From the NCBI RefSeq assembly GCF_003628505.1, contig NZ_RBZP01000001.1:62001-126000 (forward strand): DNA of 64,000 bases. Direction: 5' to 3'. Below, in pieces: positions 24,544 to 33,720 of this stretch. A program made the position numbers and the translations under genes. This DNA is from Oceanobacillus halophilus (GTDB taxonomy: Bacteria; Bacillota; Bacilli; Bacillales; Amphibacillaceae). The notes under the pieces are model-generated. The model worked only from the letters and a program-made list of their open reading frames with translations. It was not told where the DNA came from and did no database searches. Each line of letters opens with the position of its first letter. Positions within the stretch are counted from its first letter, which is position 1.

Positions 24544-25628
24544 TTGCGTAAATCTCCTTTAAATTTAGCTAATGTCCACATAATAATTGGCAGGAAGAAA
24601 AACAAAGGTGAAGCAAGGTTTCCAACCATCGCTTTTAAATCAAAAATTGCAAAAGTCGGGCTTTCTGGCAGTAATCCCAGAAAGACAATTAGGGTTGCAA
24701 AGGCAGGCATAATGTATTCAAAATGCTCTATCTTAAACAGTTTTCCAAATAGCATGATATTTATATAAAGATATGCCGCAAATTTTATAAAGGAAGCAAT
24801 GAGCCAAAAGGGGAAGAATAAGGTTTCTATGTTCGTTAAAAAACCAAGACTTATGGATCGAATCGTTTCATGATAGGGATAATTCAACAACATCACTGAT
24901 TTATAATCAAATAACATGACATAACTAACCATGGTAATGGAAAGATTAATTAGAATTAAAAAAAATGCAATCCATGTTCCTTTTTTAAAATCTTTAGTGC
25001 TTTTTACAAAGGGAAAAAGCATAAACAAATAAAGGAAATCCATGTATAAAGATATTTTCATCGTACTTTCTTTCAATACATCCCATTCACCCGGGCCGAA
25101 AACAGGGAAAAGAAAACCCAGATTTCCTTGACCTATCGTTAATATTAGAGATAAAAATAAGGAAACTTGCAAATAAGGGAGCACAGACCATGAAACAGAA
25201 CCAATCTGTTCTAAACCTCTTTTTGCCCCATAAGCACAGACTCCCATTAATGTTGCATAGATAAGAATAGCAGGGGTTTTAACAAAATACATAGTCGAAA
25301 TGATATCTGTATAGGTTGCAGTATCGAGTACAATATAGAAAAATCCAATAGCCCATAAGAAAAATAAAACCAAAAAACCGAGGAATTTACCAAAGATATG
25401 GTAAATAATATCAATTAGACTTTTATCTTGATAATTTGCTGCAATGTGTAATAAAAGAAATAATGGAAGAATAGCTAATATCCCACTAATAATGGGTGCT
25501 ATCCATCCGGCGTTCTGTAGGGAATCAAATAACATAGACGGAATATCGTCTGTTGTTTTTGTGCCAATCATAAACAAGGCAATTGCTATATATTCTTTGA
25601 TTCCTATTTTATCCTTTGGTTCACCCAT
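24540..25628 (-). CDS. Spore germination permease, GerXB family
   Basis: A 362-residue integral membrane protein with ten predicted spans in the amino-acid permease (APC) fold. It begins with GEPKDKIGIKEYIAIALFMIG, the typical GerB N-terminus. AAGGAG supplies the ribosome site. In studied receptors the B subunit binds the germinant. It follows gerA by 11 bases and overlaps gerC by four. Confidence 0.92.
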   Translation of the reverse strand: MGEPKDKIGIKEYIAIALFMIGTKTTDDIPSMLFDSLQNAGWIAPIISGILAILPLFLLLHIAANYQDKSLIDIIYHIFGKFLGFLVLFFLWAIGFFYIVLDTATYTDIISTMYFVKTPAILIYATLMGVCAYGAKRGLEQIGSVSWSVLPYLQVSLFLSLILTIGQGNLGFLFPVFGPGEWDVLKESTMKISLYMDFLYLFMLFPFVKSTKDFKKGTWIAFFLILINLSITMVSYVMLFDYKSVMLLNYPYHETIRSISLGFLTNIETLFFPFWLIASFIKFAAYLYINIMLFGKLFKIEHFEYIMPAFATLIVFLGLLPESPTFAIFDLKAMVGNLASPLFFFLPIIMWTLAKFKGDLRK

Positions 25629-25639
25629 TATAGAGCTCC

Positions 25640-27154
25640 TTATCTTTTTGTTATATCTTTTGGCTTCACATAACCTGGTCTAAAGGTTTCATGTTGTAAT
25701 ACTCTTCTAAAGACCGTATCTCCTGAAGATTTGTACTTGGGTGTTAGTGGAGATAAGTATGGTACACCAAATGATTTTAAAGAAATCATATAAAACAGTC
25801 CTAATGTAAATACCGCAGTCATGCCATATATACCAAATACACTTGCGGCTAAAATAAACCCAAACCGTAAAATACGTATAGTAAAATTCATACTTATGTC
25901 ACCGACAGCAAACGAGCTTAGGCCGCTTAATGCTACCACGATAACAACAATGGGACTAACAATATTAGCTTCAACAGCAGCCTGTCCCAGAATGAGTGCA
26001 CCGACAATACCAATTGTTGGGCCGATTGGACTCGGAACTCTTAACCCTGCCTCTCTAATAAGTTCGAAAGCAACTTCCATAAGCAACACCTCAATAACTG
26101 CAGGGAAGGGAACCTTTTCCCTTGAAGCAGCGATTGCCAACAGCAAGTCAGGAGGTATCATTTCAATATGAAAGGTGACTACTGAAATATAAATGGAAGA
26201 GGTAAATATAGTTATAAATAAGGCAAATATCCGCAATAATCTGGTGAAATTTCCATACATAAACCGTAAGTAATGGTCTTCTGATGTATGAAAAAACGAC
26301 CAGAATGTTGCCGGGAGAACAATAGAATCAGGAGAGTTATCCATCAAGAGTACAATATACCCATCTTCTAAAAAAGAGACAGCGCGATCGGGCCTTTCTG
26401 TATATAAAACTGTTGGAAATAACGAATATTTTCTTTCTTCAATGTACTGCTCTAATAAGGAAAGGTTTTGTATCGCATCCACATCTAACGTATTTAATCT
26501 TTCCCTTACATTTTCTAATAGTTTTTCGCTGGTAATATCTTTGATGTATAGTGTATAAACGACATTATTTGAGCGTTGGGAAACAACACTATTCTCAATG
26601 ACTAAGTTTTCGTTTTTTAACCTTTTTCTAATTAAGGAAATATTTGTAAATGCCTTTTCATTAAAAGACTCTTTGGGACCTTTAACAACTGTTTCATTTT
26701 CTGGGTTCTCAATTCCTCTTCCTTCAAAGTTCGCTACATTTACGGAATATGCTTGTTTTTCACCTTCAATGAAAAGAGCTGCATTCCCGCTATTAATATC
26801 TTTCATTGTATCTTGTATAGTATGTTTATTTTCTATTGACTGAATAGTAATGATATTATGTATTGGAATATTTTCATCTTTGTTATTAAGTAAAGGGGCT
26901 ATAATATGCTCGTCTATTAGTTTAAAGTCAGTAATCGTACTTATAAACAGTATGGCCGCTTTTTTATTAAGTCCGCTAATGAATAGCTCTCTAATAAGAA
27001 AGTCAGTATTATCAGGGTAGGAATAAACAACTTTTAACGTATCTAAGTTTTTCTGCAAGTTGGGATTTACATCTTGTGCTAATTTTTTCTTTCCCATCTT
27101 ATTCCCATGTTGAGTTCTTGTCTTAGGTTTCATCTTTTGAATAATATTGAACAA
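25640..27154 (-). CDS. Spore germination receptor A subunit, GerXA family
   Basis: A 504-residue protein of the GerA family. The soluble N-terminal part (about 1-270) has FLIRELFISGLNKKAAILFI and later LIEGEKQAYSVNVANFEGRGIENPE. The membrane part (about 300-470) includes PPDLLLAIAASREKVPFPAVIEVLLME, shown here in two overlapping halves RPSP-like: PFPAVIEVLLMEVAFELIREA and RVPSPIGPTIGIVGALILGQ. The best start is TTG at 27154, behind TTGGAG. It opens a four-gene operon A-B-C-D. Confidence 0.92.
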   Translation of the reverse strand: MFNIIQKMKPKTRTQHGNKMGKKKLAQDVNPNLQKNLDTLKVVYSYPDNTDFLIRELFISGLNKKAAILFISTITDFKLIDEHIIAPLLNNKDENIPIHNIITIQSIENKHTIQDTMKDINSGNAALFIEGEKQAYSVNVANFEGRGIENPENETVVKGPKESFNEKAFTNISLIRKRLKNENLVIENSVVSQRSNNVVYTLYIKDITSEKLLENVRERLNTLDVDAIQNLSLLEQYIEERKYSLFPTVLYTERPDRAVSFLEDGYIVLLMDNSPDSIVLPATFWSFFHTSEDHYLRFMYGNFTRLLRIFALFITIFTSSIYISVVTFHIEMIPPDLLLAIAASREKVPFPAVIEVLLMEVAFELIREAGLRVPSPIGPTIGIVGALILGQAAVEANIVSPIVVIVVALSGLSSFAVGDISMNFTIRILRFGFILAASVFGIYGMTAVFTLGLFYMISLKSFGVPYLSPLTPKYKSSGDTVFRRVLQHETFRPGYVKPKDITKR

Positions 27155-27237
27155 ATGATCAACTCCAAGTTATACATTTAAGGTCCCACGGAACTCTAAT
27201 AATTATGTAAGTGTATGTTGAACAACCTCTGTAAGAA

Positions 27238-27279
27238 AAGAAATAGGGCCGTCTCTTAAAGATGATGACAGTCCCTATG
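27238..27279 (-). terminator. Terminator between the spoVA2mob-type and ger operons
   Basis: On the minus strand ATAGGGACTGTC pairs imperfectly with GACGGCCCTAT and is followed by TTCTTTTCTT. The TAG stop codon of the 2Duf gene lies within the 5' arm of the stem. Confidence 0.65.
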
Positions 27280-28132
27280 TTAGGTAAGCTTCGATTTTAT
27301 CTATTGCTTCCTGTAATTTTTTGCTATTATGTTCGTACATTTGTTTGGACGCTTGATTGTCAGTAGATAAAGAAAATAATTCTAAGTCTGCTTGACATTT
27401 TTTCATCGTTGCAAGTAATAATGGTTTTTCGGTTGGGGAAGGGACTGCTAAACTGTCATCAAATAAGTCTACATATAATTGTCCATCTGTGTCTGCTTGT
27501 CCAAGGAAAACATTTTCAATACTTACATTAAGCTTTTCGAGTTCCGTTTCTAACCATTTTAAATTTAGGTTAAGATTTGAAAGGGACTCATTCATAACTT
27601 TGCCATCCATAATAATAGTTTGTGGTTCTTTTTGTGGAGCTAATGGGATTCCCAAATCTTTGGCTGTAAGAGGGCGATTTTCTCTTTTTGGTAACACATT
27701 TACGGATCCATTAGGTTCAAGTACAGCAAACTCAACATCAGATGCTAAAAAAATATCTCTTTCCCTCAACTTCTCAAGTAAGTCATCTGTTGAATATCCT
27801 TCTTTTTTCAAATTGTCTTCCATAATTTTACCATCTTGAATGAAGACGGTACTTTTTCCCTCGGTAAAATTGCGAAATGCTTTACTTTTTAAGGTGATTT
27901 TTTCTACGCCAAAAGGGATAATAAACCAAATGAATAGCGCAAGAATTGCATGAAAGATGTTAGCTTGAGGATCAAACGTATGAATGGCTACTATCCCCCC
28001 TAATACAACACCAGATATATATTCAAAAATATTCATTTGTGATATATGTTTGGTTCCGAGCAATTTTGTGAAAGTGAATAAAACGACGATTAGTGTAAGA
28101 GATTTTAAAATCACCACTATCCAATCTGGCAT
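27275..28132 (-). CDS. DUF421-DUF1657 membrane protein (2Duf type)
   Basis: A 285-residue protein with three N-terminal membrane helices and then a soluble DUF421/YetF region (about 75-200, with FTEGKSTVFIQDGKIMEDNL and NVLPKRENRPLT). A C-terminal helical segment (about 230-285, PLLLATMKKCQADLELFSLS) resembles the free DUF1657 proteins of this operon. This fusion is the 2Duf protein of spoVA2mob operons, which in Bacillus raises wet-heat resistance of spores by affecting the inner membrane (established knowledge). It is the last gene of the operon, 24 bases after the second DUF1657 gene. Confidence 0.88.
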   Translation of the reverse strand: MPDWIVVILKSLTLIVVLFTFTKLLGTKHISQMNIFEYISGVVLGGIVAIHTFDPQANIFHAILALFIWFIIPFGVEKITLKSKAFRNFTEGKSTVFIQDGKIMEDNLKKEGYSTDDLLEKLRERDIFLASDVEFAVLEPNGSVNVLPKRENRPLTAKDLGIPLAPQKEPQTIIMDGKVMNESLSNLNLNLKWLETELEKLNVSIENVFLGQADTDGQLYVDLFDDSLAVPSPTEKPLLLATMKKCQADLELFSLSTDNQASKQMYEHNSKKLQEAIDKIEAYLT

Positions 28133-28156
28133 ATAAATTCATATCCTTTCTGATTA

Positions 28157-28357
28157 TTATTTGTATTGAGGTTCTTCTTGTGTAAGGTAAATAACTTGCT
28201 TGCCGAGGTCACCTTTTATGTCTTTCATAATTTCTTTTGCCTCTTTATATGCTTTTTGGGCTTCCGCGTGTTGTGCTTTATTTTCCAATATCTGTAAACT
28301 TGCTTCAATATTTTTAATGGATGCATAGCAAGTTTTTACTTGTGATCCTACCGTCAT
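28157..28357 (-). CDS. DUF1657 protein, second copy
   Basis: The start at 28357 follows AAAGGAGT; the longer open frame begins inside spoVAEb and is not used. The 66-residue helical protein begins MTVGSQVKTCYASIKNIEASLQ, read here as the DUF1657 pattern TVGSQVK / ASIKNIEASLQ, and ends with EEPQYK, as the first copy does. DUF1657 proteins of unknown function accompany SpoVA-type operons in spore formers. Confidence 0.85.
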   Translation of the reverse strand: MTVGSQVKTCYASIKNIEASLQILENKAQHAEAQKAYKEAKEIMKDIKGDLGKQVIYLTQEEPQYK

Positions 28358-28385
28358 CAGAAGATACTCCTTTATCAGTAAAATT

Positions 28386-28736
28386 TTATCCTTTAGGTTT
28401 AAATAATAATGCACCAATTACTCCAAAAATTATAGCTGCTGATATACCCGAACTGGTTACTTCAAACATACCAGTGACTACCCCAATAATGCCATGTTGC
28501 TTTGCTTCCTCCAGAGCACCATGAACTAAATTATTTCCGAAGCTTGTTATAGGGACAGTAGCACCTGCTCCCGCAAAATCAATCAAAGGTTCATAGAGGC
28601 CGAATCCATCAAGAATAGCCCCTAGTACAACTAGGGTGGTTAATGTATGGGCAGGGGAGAGTTTGAAGACATCAAACATAATTTGCCCGATAACACAAAT
28701 GAGTCCCCCAATAACAAATGCCCAGAAGAAAATCAT
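28386..28736 (-). CDS. spoVAE: Stage V sporulation protein AEb (SpoVAEb)
   Basis: A 116-residue hydrophobic protein with three to four membrane spans and the family segments [17 protein letters not shown] and [19 protein letters not shown]. It is part of the SpoVA channel that moves Ca-dipicolinate across the spore inner membrane. The ATG overlaps the spoVAD stop codon (ATGA), so translation is coupled. It is paralogous to the upstream SpoVAC, which shares GAGTAVPVTGFGN. Confidence 0.92.
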   Translation of the reverse strand: MIFFWAFVIGGLICVIGQIMFDVFKLSPAHTLTTLVVLGAILDGFGLYEPLIDFAGAGATVPITSFGNNLVHGALEEAKQHGIIGVVTGMFEVTSSGISAAIIFGVIGALLFKPKG

Positions 28737-29749
28737 AGGTTATCACTTCCTGTCTCTATAGATACTGCATGAGCAATACAAGGTATAGAATCACCTTGAT
28801 TTACACTCAATGGAGAGTGAAGTGAGCCGGTAGCTACAACCAGAATACGGTTCAATTCACCTTGTTTCATTAAGTCTAAGAAATGTCCATACGTTACAAT
28901 TGCAGAACAAGCTGGTCCGCTTGCTCCAGCTAGAACAGGTTGATCTTCCCTATATATTGTTAAACCGCAGTCTACATATTTTTCTTCAGGAATCTCAATA
29001 CCTCGTTTATGCAGAAGGTCTAATGATACCTCTCTACCAATATGCGCTAAATCACCAGTAATAATTAAGTCATAGTACGTGTGATCAATATTTCTTTCTT
29101 TCAAATGTGTTTCTATAGTATCTACTGCTGCTGGTGCCATAGCCCCACCCATATTAAAAGGGTCCGTCATCCCCATATCTACTATTTTTCCAATCGTAGC
29201 GGAGGTAATTACAGGCCCTTCTCCGTCCTTGGCAACTAATGCACATCCAGCACCAGTTACAGTCCATTGGGCTGTAGGAGGTTTTTGACCACCATATTCC
29301 GTAGGATAGCGAAATTGTTTTTCTGCTGCTGCATTATGACTTGAGACACCACTAAGAATATAGTTTGCACCGTTTCCATTAATAATTGCAGCTGACAAAG
29401 CTAAGCTTTCCGTAGAGGTAGCACAAGCATTAAATAATCCAAAATAGGGAAGTCCCATTTTTCTAGCTGCTAAGGTTGTAGGTGTAATTTGATTGGTAAG
29501 GTCACCGCTTATGAAAAATTGAACTTGTTCCTTCTCAATGGTACTTTTCTTAATGGCAACTTGACATGCTTCTTCCATCATTACTTGTTGTGCTTTTTCA
29601 AAGGACTCTTGCTTTAACCACATATCTTCGTGTAGGATATCGAAGGCTTTTGGAATATTCCCTTTTGCTTCAAAAGGGCCTCCAACTGTTCCTGTATTGA
29701 TAATGACGGGTTTATTCTGAAATATCCAGGTTTGATGCCCATTTAGCAT
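28733..29749 (-). CDS. spoVAD: Stage V sporulation protein AD (SpoVAD)
   Basis: A 338-residue protein with the thiolase/beta-ketoacyl synthase fold typical of Spo[21 protein letters not shown] near 95-115, then [10 protein letters not shown]-like loops and [18 protein letters not shown] near 275. SpoVAD binds dipicolinic acid on the spore inner membrane. The start ATG at 29749 overlaps the spoVAC stop by one base (TAATG); a longer open frame into spoVAC is not used. Confidence 0.95.
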   Translation of the reverse strand: MLNGHQTWIFQNKPVIINTGTVGGPFEAKGNIPKAFDILHEDMWLKQESFEKAQQVMMEEACQVAIKKSTIEKEQVQFFISGDLTNQITPTTLAARKMGLPYFGLFNACATSTESLALSAAIINGNGANYILSGVSSHNAAAEKQFRYPTEYGGQKPPTAQWTVTGAGCALVAKDGEGPVITSATIGKIVDMGMTDPFNMGGAMAPAAVDTIETHLKERNIDHTYYDLIITGDLAHIGREVSLDLLHKRGIEIPEEKYVDCGLTIYREDQPVLAGASGPACSAIVTYGHFLDLMKQGELNRILVVATGSLHSPLSVNQGDSIPCIAHAVSIETGSDNL

Positions 29750-30228
29750 TATAATCCACCCCATTTTATAAGAATGGTTTTAATAAGTGCCACTACAAAT
29801 GCAGAAAACACTCCATAAACAATAACTGGTCCCGCAACTTTGAACATGCTGCTACCAACACCTAAAATGAAACCTTCCGTACGGTGCTCAATAGCAGCAG
29901 ATATAACTGCGTTCCCGAATCCGGTAACAGGAACAGCTGTACCGGCTCCTGCAAATTGGCCTATCCGATCATAAACGCCCAAACCAGTTAGTAACATGGT
30001 GAGAAAAATTAGGGTCGCTACCGTTGGATTTCCAGCTGTTTGTTCGGTAAAGTTGAAATAGTAGATATAGAATGTTGTTATTACTTGACCTATTAAGCAA
30101 ATAGAACCTCCAACTAAAAAGGCTTTTATACAATTTTTTAGCACTGGTCTTTTTACTTCCCGTTCTTGTTGGAAGGATTGATACTCTTGTGCTTGTGGTG
30201 GTAAATTCTTTTTCTTATTATTTGACAT
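29749..30228 (-). CDS. spoVAC: Stage V sporulation protein AC (SpoVAC)
   Basis: A 159-residue integral membrane protein with a polar N-terminus (SNNKKKNLPPQAQEYQ) and about four spans, including the GAGTAVPVTGFGNAVISAAIE motif given here as its core PVTGFGNAVISAA. SpoVAC is the mechanosensitive-channel-like subunit of the dipicolinate channel in studied spores. It lies 42 bases after the lipoprotein gene. Confidence 0.93.
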   Translation of the reverse strand: MSNNKKKNLPPQAQEYQSFQQEREVKRPVLKNCIKAFLVGGSICLIGQVITTFYIYYFNFTEQTAGNPTVATLIFLTMLLTGLGVYDRIGQFAGAGTAVPVTGFGNAVISAAIEHRTEGFILGVGSSMFKVAGPVIVYGVFSAFVVALIKTILIKWGGL

Positions 30229-30270
30229 TTGTTTTCACTCTTTCTAATTGAAGTTATCTAGCATCATCAA

Positions 30271-30753
30271 TTATGTCTTTTCTTTAGACAACTTAGTTAT
30301 ACGGTCTATTTCCTTTCCTAGTTTTCCGGGTTTTATGGAATTGGATTGTATTTTTTCCTCTAATTTCTCTAATTCCAAATAAATTTTTTTATCGATTGTT
30401 AGTTCAACATGAAAGTTTTTGAAGTTCTCTTTTAGTTCTTTAGACAGTTCTTTCTTGATTTTGGATAATTGAAATCGTTTGTTATGTTTGATTTGAACAG
30501 CGATAATTAGTTTATTGGAAGTGTTCGCTCCTTTAATACCGGTCACTTCATCATGCTTTTTTAGAATATCTTTAGCCTTATTGGATGGCTCCTGATCAAT
30601 TAATTTATTAGCAGAGATATTATTAATTTCGACTGTTTGTTGCTTATTATTTTGATTGGTATTACTAGAATTATCACTGGCTGTTCCATTACCACAAGCC
30701 GATAGTAGGACAAGTACAAAAATAATAAGCATTAAATTATTTTTTTCCAACAT
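30271..30753 (-). CDS. YhcN/YlaJ-type sporulation lipoprotein
   Basis: The start at 30753 follows GGGGGTTTACGT; the open frame further upstream would run into a repeat element. The 160-residue lipoprotein has signal MLIIFVLVLLSAC and an Asn/Ser-rich linker. Its domain shows an alternating KAKDILKKHDEVTGIKGANT pattern and a basic, Glu/Lys-rich helix, as in YhcN/YlaJ spore lipoproteins. Its place between DUF1657 and spoVAC is that of the lipoprotein gene in spoVA2mob operons. Confidence 0.82.
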   Translation of the reverse strand: MLEKNNLMLIIFVLVLLSACGNGTASDNSSNTNQNNKQQTVEINNISANKLIDQEPSNKAKDILKKHDEVTGIKGANTSNKLIIAVQIKHNKRFQLSKIKKELSKELKENFKNFHVELTIDKKIYLELEKLEEKIQSNSIKPGKLGKEIDRITKLSKEKT

Positions 30754-30785
30754 ACGTAAACCCCCGTTTCGCTTATGATTATGTA

Positions 30786-30890
30786 GGGAGGCAGGGACAT
30801 CTTTAAAGTTTTTAAATGAAAAAAACGAATAACACAAAAGTGAGCGTCGAAAACGTTTTTTTCAAATAAATTCTTTTGTCCCAACCTCTC
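30786..30890. repeat. MITE-like element, copy 2, inside the spoVA2mob-type operon
   Basis: A 105-bp element with ends GGGAGGCAGGGACAT and TTTTGTCCCAACCTCTC that are inverted repeats of each other. Next to the left end is CTTTAAAGTTTTTAAATGAA, then AAAAACGAATAA, parallel to copy 1 at 14176-14321. It fills the gap between the first DUF1657 gene and the lipoprotein gene, so its transcript would form a hairpin inside the operon mRNA. Confidence 0.65.
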
Positions 30891-30904
30891 TTTATGAATA
30901 ACTT

Positions 30905-31108
30905 TTATTGTTTATATTGAGGTTCTTCCTGTTCTATTTGCTGCATTCTTGGTTCTACACTTTGTAAAATTGCTTGTGTTTGTTGAGCAGCACTTTGGTA
31001 TAATTGTTTCGCTTGTTTATTTTCTGTTTGTAAAGCAAATTGTTCAAAACTTGCTTGTGCACTCTTTAAACCAGCGATTGTCTGTTTAACCTGTGTTGCA
31101 ACTGTCAA
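30905..31108 (-). CDS. DUF1657 protein, first copy
   Basis: A 67-residue glutamine-rich helical protein starting at TTG behind AAGGAGGAATTCAC. TVATQVKQTIAGLKSAQASF and the tail EEPQYKQ match the second DUF1657 copy in this operon. It is the first gene of the spoVA2mob-type operon. A MITE-like element separates it from the next gene. Function is unknown. Confidence 0.85.
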   Translation of the reverse strand: MTVATQVKQTIAGLKSAQASFEQFALQTENKQAKQLYQSAAQQTQAILQSVEPRMQQIEQEEPQYKQ

Positions 31109-31300
31109 GTGAATTCCTCCTTTGATCTTTATCGTTATAAGTTTTAGATTTAATAAGCTGAATTATACTTTCTATTATTTTCCTAAGATAATCGGAGTAA
31201 ATTTTCATTAAACGAATCGAAACAAATATCCATAAATTTGAAACATTTCCCATGTCATATCCGTCTTATTAATAGGGGGCAATATCGGGAGGAATAGAGA

Positions 31301-31741
31301 ATGAAAAAAATGATTATCATTGTATTTATTTTATTTCTTGTGTTTTTCGTTTATATTTTTGCTTCGGCTCAAGGAGAAGTGACTAGACTAGATAAAGAAA
31401 AGTCCATAGAGAAGAAATTGGACGATTTTATATTACATATGAAAGTGGAGAGGGGAGATAATGGCATTAAAATACACCACTCCCTTCAATACGTTGGGGA
31501 TGAGTCAATTCGTATAGAGCATCAAACTCCCCTTGTCTCCATTTCCTTACAAACAAAAAATCATGATTTCACTGGAAGCATGGTGCCTAAATATTTACAG
31601 AAAGGAAGTATATACTATCAGGAGCCTGTTACGCTTTCAACAGAGGGAAAAGGAGAAAAGAATTTATATGTAAAGGCAAAATTTTTAGCAGATGGTGAAC
31701 CAGTAAATATTGAACATGTGGAAACATTAAGGTTTAATTAA
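31301..31741 (+). CDS. Membrane-anchored or secreted protein of unknown function
   Basis: A 146-residue protein starting at ATG behind CGGGAGGA. A hydrophobic N-terminus (IIIVFILFLVFFVYIFA) could be an anchor or a signal peptide ending in SAQG. The rest is predicted beta-rich, with no cysteines. The sequence was not recognised. It stands alone, divergent from the spore operon and convergent with nfrA, with a shared terminator at 31744-31777. Confidence 0.7.
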   Translation: MKKMIIIVFILFLVFFVYIFASAQGEVTRLDKEKSIEKKLDDFILHMKVERGDNGIKIHHSLQYVGDESIRIEHQTPLVSISLQTKNHDFTGSMVPKYLQKGSIYYQEPVTLSTEGKGEKNLYVKAKFLADGEPVNIEHVETLRFN

Positions 31742-31743
31742 CT

Positions 31744-31777
31744 AAAAAAAATCAGAGGGATTAACCTCTGATTCTTT
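31744..31777. terminator. Bidirectional terminator between convergent genes
   Basis: AATCAGAGG pairs with CCTCTGATT. A-rich and T-rich flanks on both sides allow it to end both the plus-strand unknown gene and nfrA, whose stop codon touches the stem. Confidence 0.85.
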
Positions 31778-32522
31778 AACGTTTATTCAGATTTTTATTT
31801 TGAACAAAGGAGGTAACATCCATACGTAGTGATTTTGTATATTTTCTAATCATTTGATCCTTCCAAGTATCAACTCGGCGATTTGTTGAGCGTTTTTCAT
31901 AATAAGCTTTTAGTTCAATATCGAAATCAGATAGCAATTGACGTTGTTCCTCATCGTTTGCATACTGATTTTCATGATAAACAATATCTAGTGGGAAACG
32001 TGGTTTTATTTCAGGGTTATCATCAGGATAACCAACAGCAATTCCGAACAACGGAACAACATGGTCTGGTAGATTTAATAATTCACTAACTCGATTAATA
32101 TCGTTTCGAATACTGCCTAAGTAACATATGCCTAACTCCATGGATTCAGCGGCGATGGCTAAGTTTTGAGCAGCTAATGATGCATCTATTGTGGTCACAA
32201 TAAACTGCTCCGTACTTTCAATGCTTTCTTTCATATTTTCTAATTCGTTATCATCTGCAACTAATTGTACTCGGTGCAAATCACCACAGAACATAAATAA
32301 ATGTCCATTATTTGTAACTTGAGGATGTCCAGATACTTTCTGCAGCTCTTCTTTTAATTTTTCATCTGTCACGCCGATAATGGTATAAGCCATAACGAAA
32401 CTGGAAGTTGAGGCCTGTTGTGCTGATTTAACTAATGTATGGATTTGATTTTTTGTTAGTTTTTCATCCTTAAATTTACGGATGGAACGGTGATTTAAGA
32501 TTGTCTCAATCGTAGTATTCAT
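31776..32522 (-). CDS. nfrA: FMN-dependent NADPH oxidoreductase / nitroreductase (NfrA)
   Basis: A 248-residue flavoprotein of the nitroreductase fold. The N-terminal HRSIRKFKDEKL loop binds the FMN phosphate, QASTSSFVMAYTIIGV lies next to it, the central DASLAAQNLAIAAESMELGICYLG segment (key part AIAAESMELG) is conserved, and the C-terminal arm is Arg/Lys rich as in NfrA. Such enzymes reduce nitro compounds, flavins or disulfides with NADPH. The next gene upstream, a lipoprotein gene, is 14 bases away in the same direction, so the two may form one transcript. Confidence 0.9.
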   Translation of the reverse strand: MNTTIETILNHRSIRKFKDEKLTKNQIHTLVKSAQQASTSSFVMAYTIIGVTDEKLKEELQKVSGHPQVTNNGHLFMFCGDLHRVQLVADDNELENMKESIESTEQFIVTTIDASLAAQNLAIAAESMELGICYLGSIRNDINRVSELLNLPDHVVPLFGIAVGYPDDNPEIKPRFPLDIVYHENQYANDEEQRQLLSDFDIELKAYYEKRSTNRRVDTWKDQMIRKYTKSLRMDVTSFVQNKNLNKR

Positions 32523-32536
32523 TCATCAACTCTCCT

Positions 32537-33283
32537 TTAGTTTTGTTCAATGTATAATATTTCGATTGTCAAATTGTCTGGTGTTACATCAATGGGGTTA
32601 GAATCGATATTTTCTCCTGAAGAAATCATATCTGGTGTAGTTAAAGAAATTGTTTCATTATCTAACCATTCCATAGCATTGATTGGCCGAGTATAATTTA
32701 ACACCACTGCTTCTGTCTTTGAACGTACATCTAGTATGGACCATGAATCCATATCCACAACCATGATATCATGTACAAAATAAGAAGTCTCAGAAGATGT
32801 TTTGGTGCGACTAAATTTTAATAAGAATCTAGATTGATCTGGTGATAAAGAAATATTTTCAAATTTGGCCAAATCAGCAACGAGATAAGATTGATTGTCA
32901 TCAGCCTGATTAATAAGCAGGTACGAACAAGAATTTTCATTACAAGAGAACTCGAGGAGTAAAATTTCTTGATTATTAATGTCGAAGTTGTATATTTGCA
33001 TCTCTTCTACAGACTGACTTGGATTTTTCACTGCCATTAGATATTGTTCTAGAATAGGAACTGCTTTTAAGTTTAATCTGAGGACATCATTATTCACTTG
33101 AAATTCTATGAATTCATTTATTTCTTGTTCATCTACTTTTTCTTCTACAATAACAGGTTCTGTCAGATTCTCATCTTCCGCTTCACCTGCTTTCTGAATG
33201 ACGGGTTGAGTGGACTGGTTGGAACAGGCAGACAATACGATAAAAAAAATTAGATGGATAATAGCTAACTTAAGCTTCTTCAT
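32537..33283 (-). CDS. Lipoprotein of unknown function
   Basis: A 248-residue protein with signal IIHLIFFIVLSAC ending in a lipobox. An acidic linker rich in Glu and Val (about 30-60) follows, then a beta-rich region with repeated aromatic/polar strands (ISLSPDQSRFLLKFSR, MEWLDNETISLTTPD) recalling WD40-like or TolB-like propeller blades. Two cysteines (CNENSC) are close together. No family was recognised. It precedes nfrA in the same direction. Confidence 0.75.
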   Translation of the reverse strand: MKKLKLAIIHLIFFIVLSACSNQSTQPVIQKAGEAEDENLTEPVIVEEKVDEQEINEFIEFQVNNDVLRLNLKAVPILEQYLMAVKNPSQSVEEMQIYNFDINNQEILLLEFSCNENSCSYLLINQADDNQSYLVADLAKFENISLSPDQSRFLLKFSRTKTSSETSYFVHDIMVVDMDSWSILDVRSKTEAVVLNYTRPINAMEWLDNETISLTTPDMISSGENIDSNPIDVTPDNLTIEILYIEQN

Positions 33284-33405
33284 AACAACGCTCCTATTTT
33301 TAAACTTTTAACATCACTAAAATTATACAATAACTTTGAAAAATATGATTAAATTATTATACAAATCACCGGAAATTACCAATCTAAATATTGGGGAGGA
33401 AAAAA

Positions 33406-33720
33406 ATGAAAACATTTAAGTTAAAAATGCTAGATATCGTTTTCGATAAGGAAGATTATAGAAAGATCCGGCTAATTGATGGATTAATTATTAATAGAGA
33501 AGATGATCGATACCCTGATCAATGGTTAATCGAAGCATATATACAGAAGTCTTATAAGGCTTATTTTGAAACTATCCTCAAAGAAAACAATGAAATAAGA
33601 GCTCGAGTGAAAATAACAAAAGAAGATAATGATTCAGTCCTATTCCAATCACAGGTAATAGGTGTAAATGATATTGGGGAAAACATCAATGTATTATTGA
33701 AGGGGTATATTGAAAAGTGA
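33406..33720 (+). CDS. YwpF-like family protein
   Basis: The ATG at 33406 follows GGGGAGGAAAAAA; the earlier in-frame TTG overlaps the ribosome site. The 104-residue protein has MKTFKL at the start, DGLIINREDD, WLIEAYI and a following YFETIL stretch, all corresponding to B. subtilis YwpF. It is shorter than YwpF at the C-terminus. No function is established for the family. It is a single gene, divergent from the lipoprotein/nfrA unit. Confidence 0.75.
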   Translation: MKTFKLKMLDIVFDKEDYRKIRLIDGLIINREDDRYPDQWLIEAYIQKSYKAYFETILKENNEIRARVKITKEDNDSVLFQSQVIGVNDIGENINVLLKGYIEK

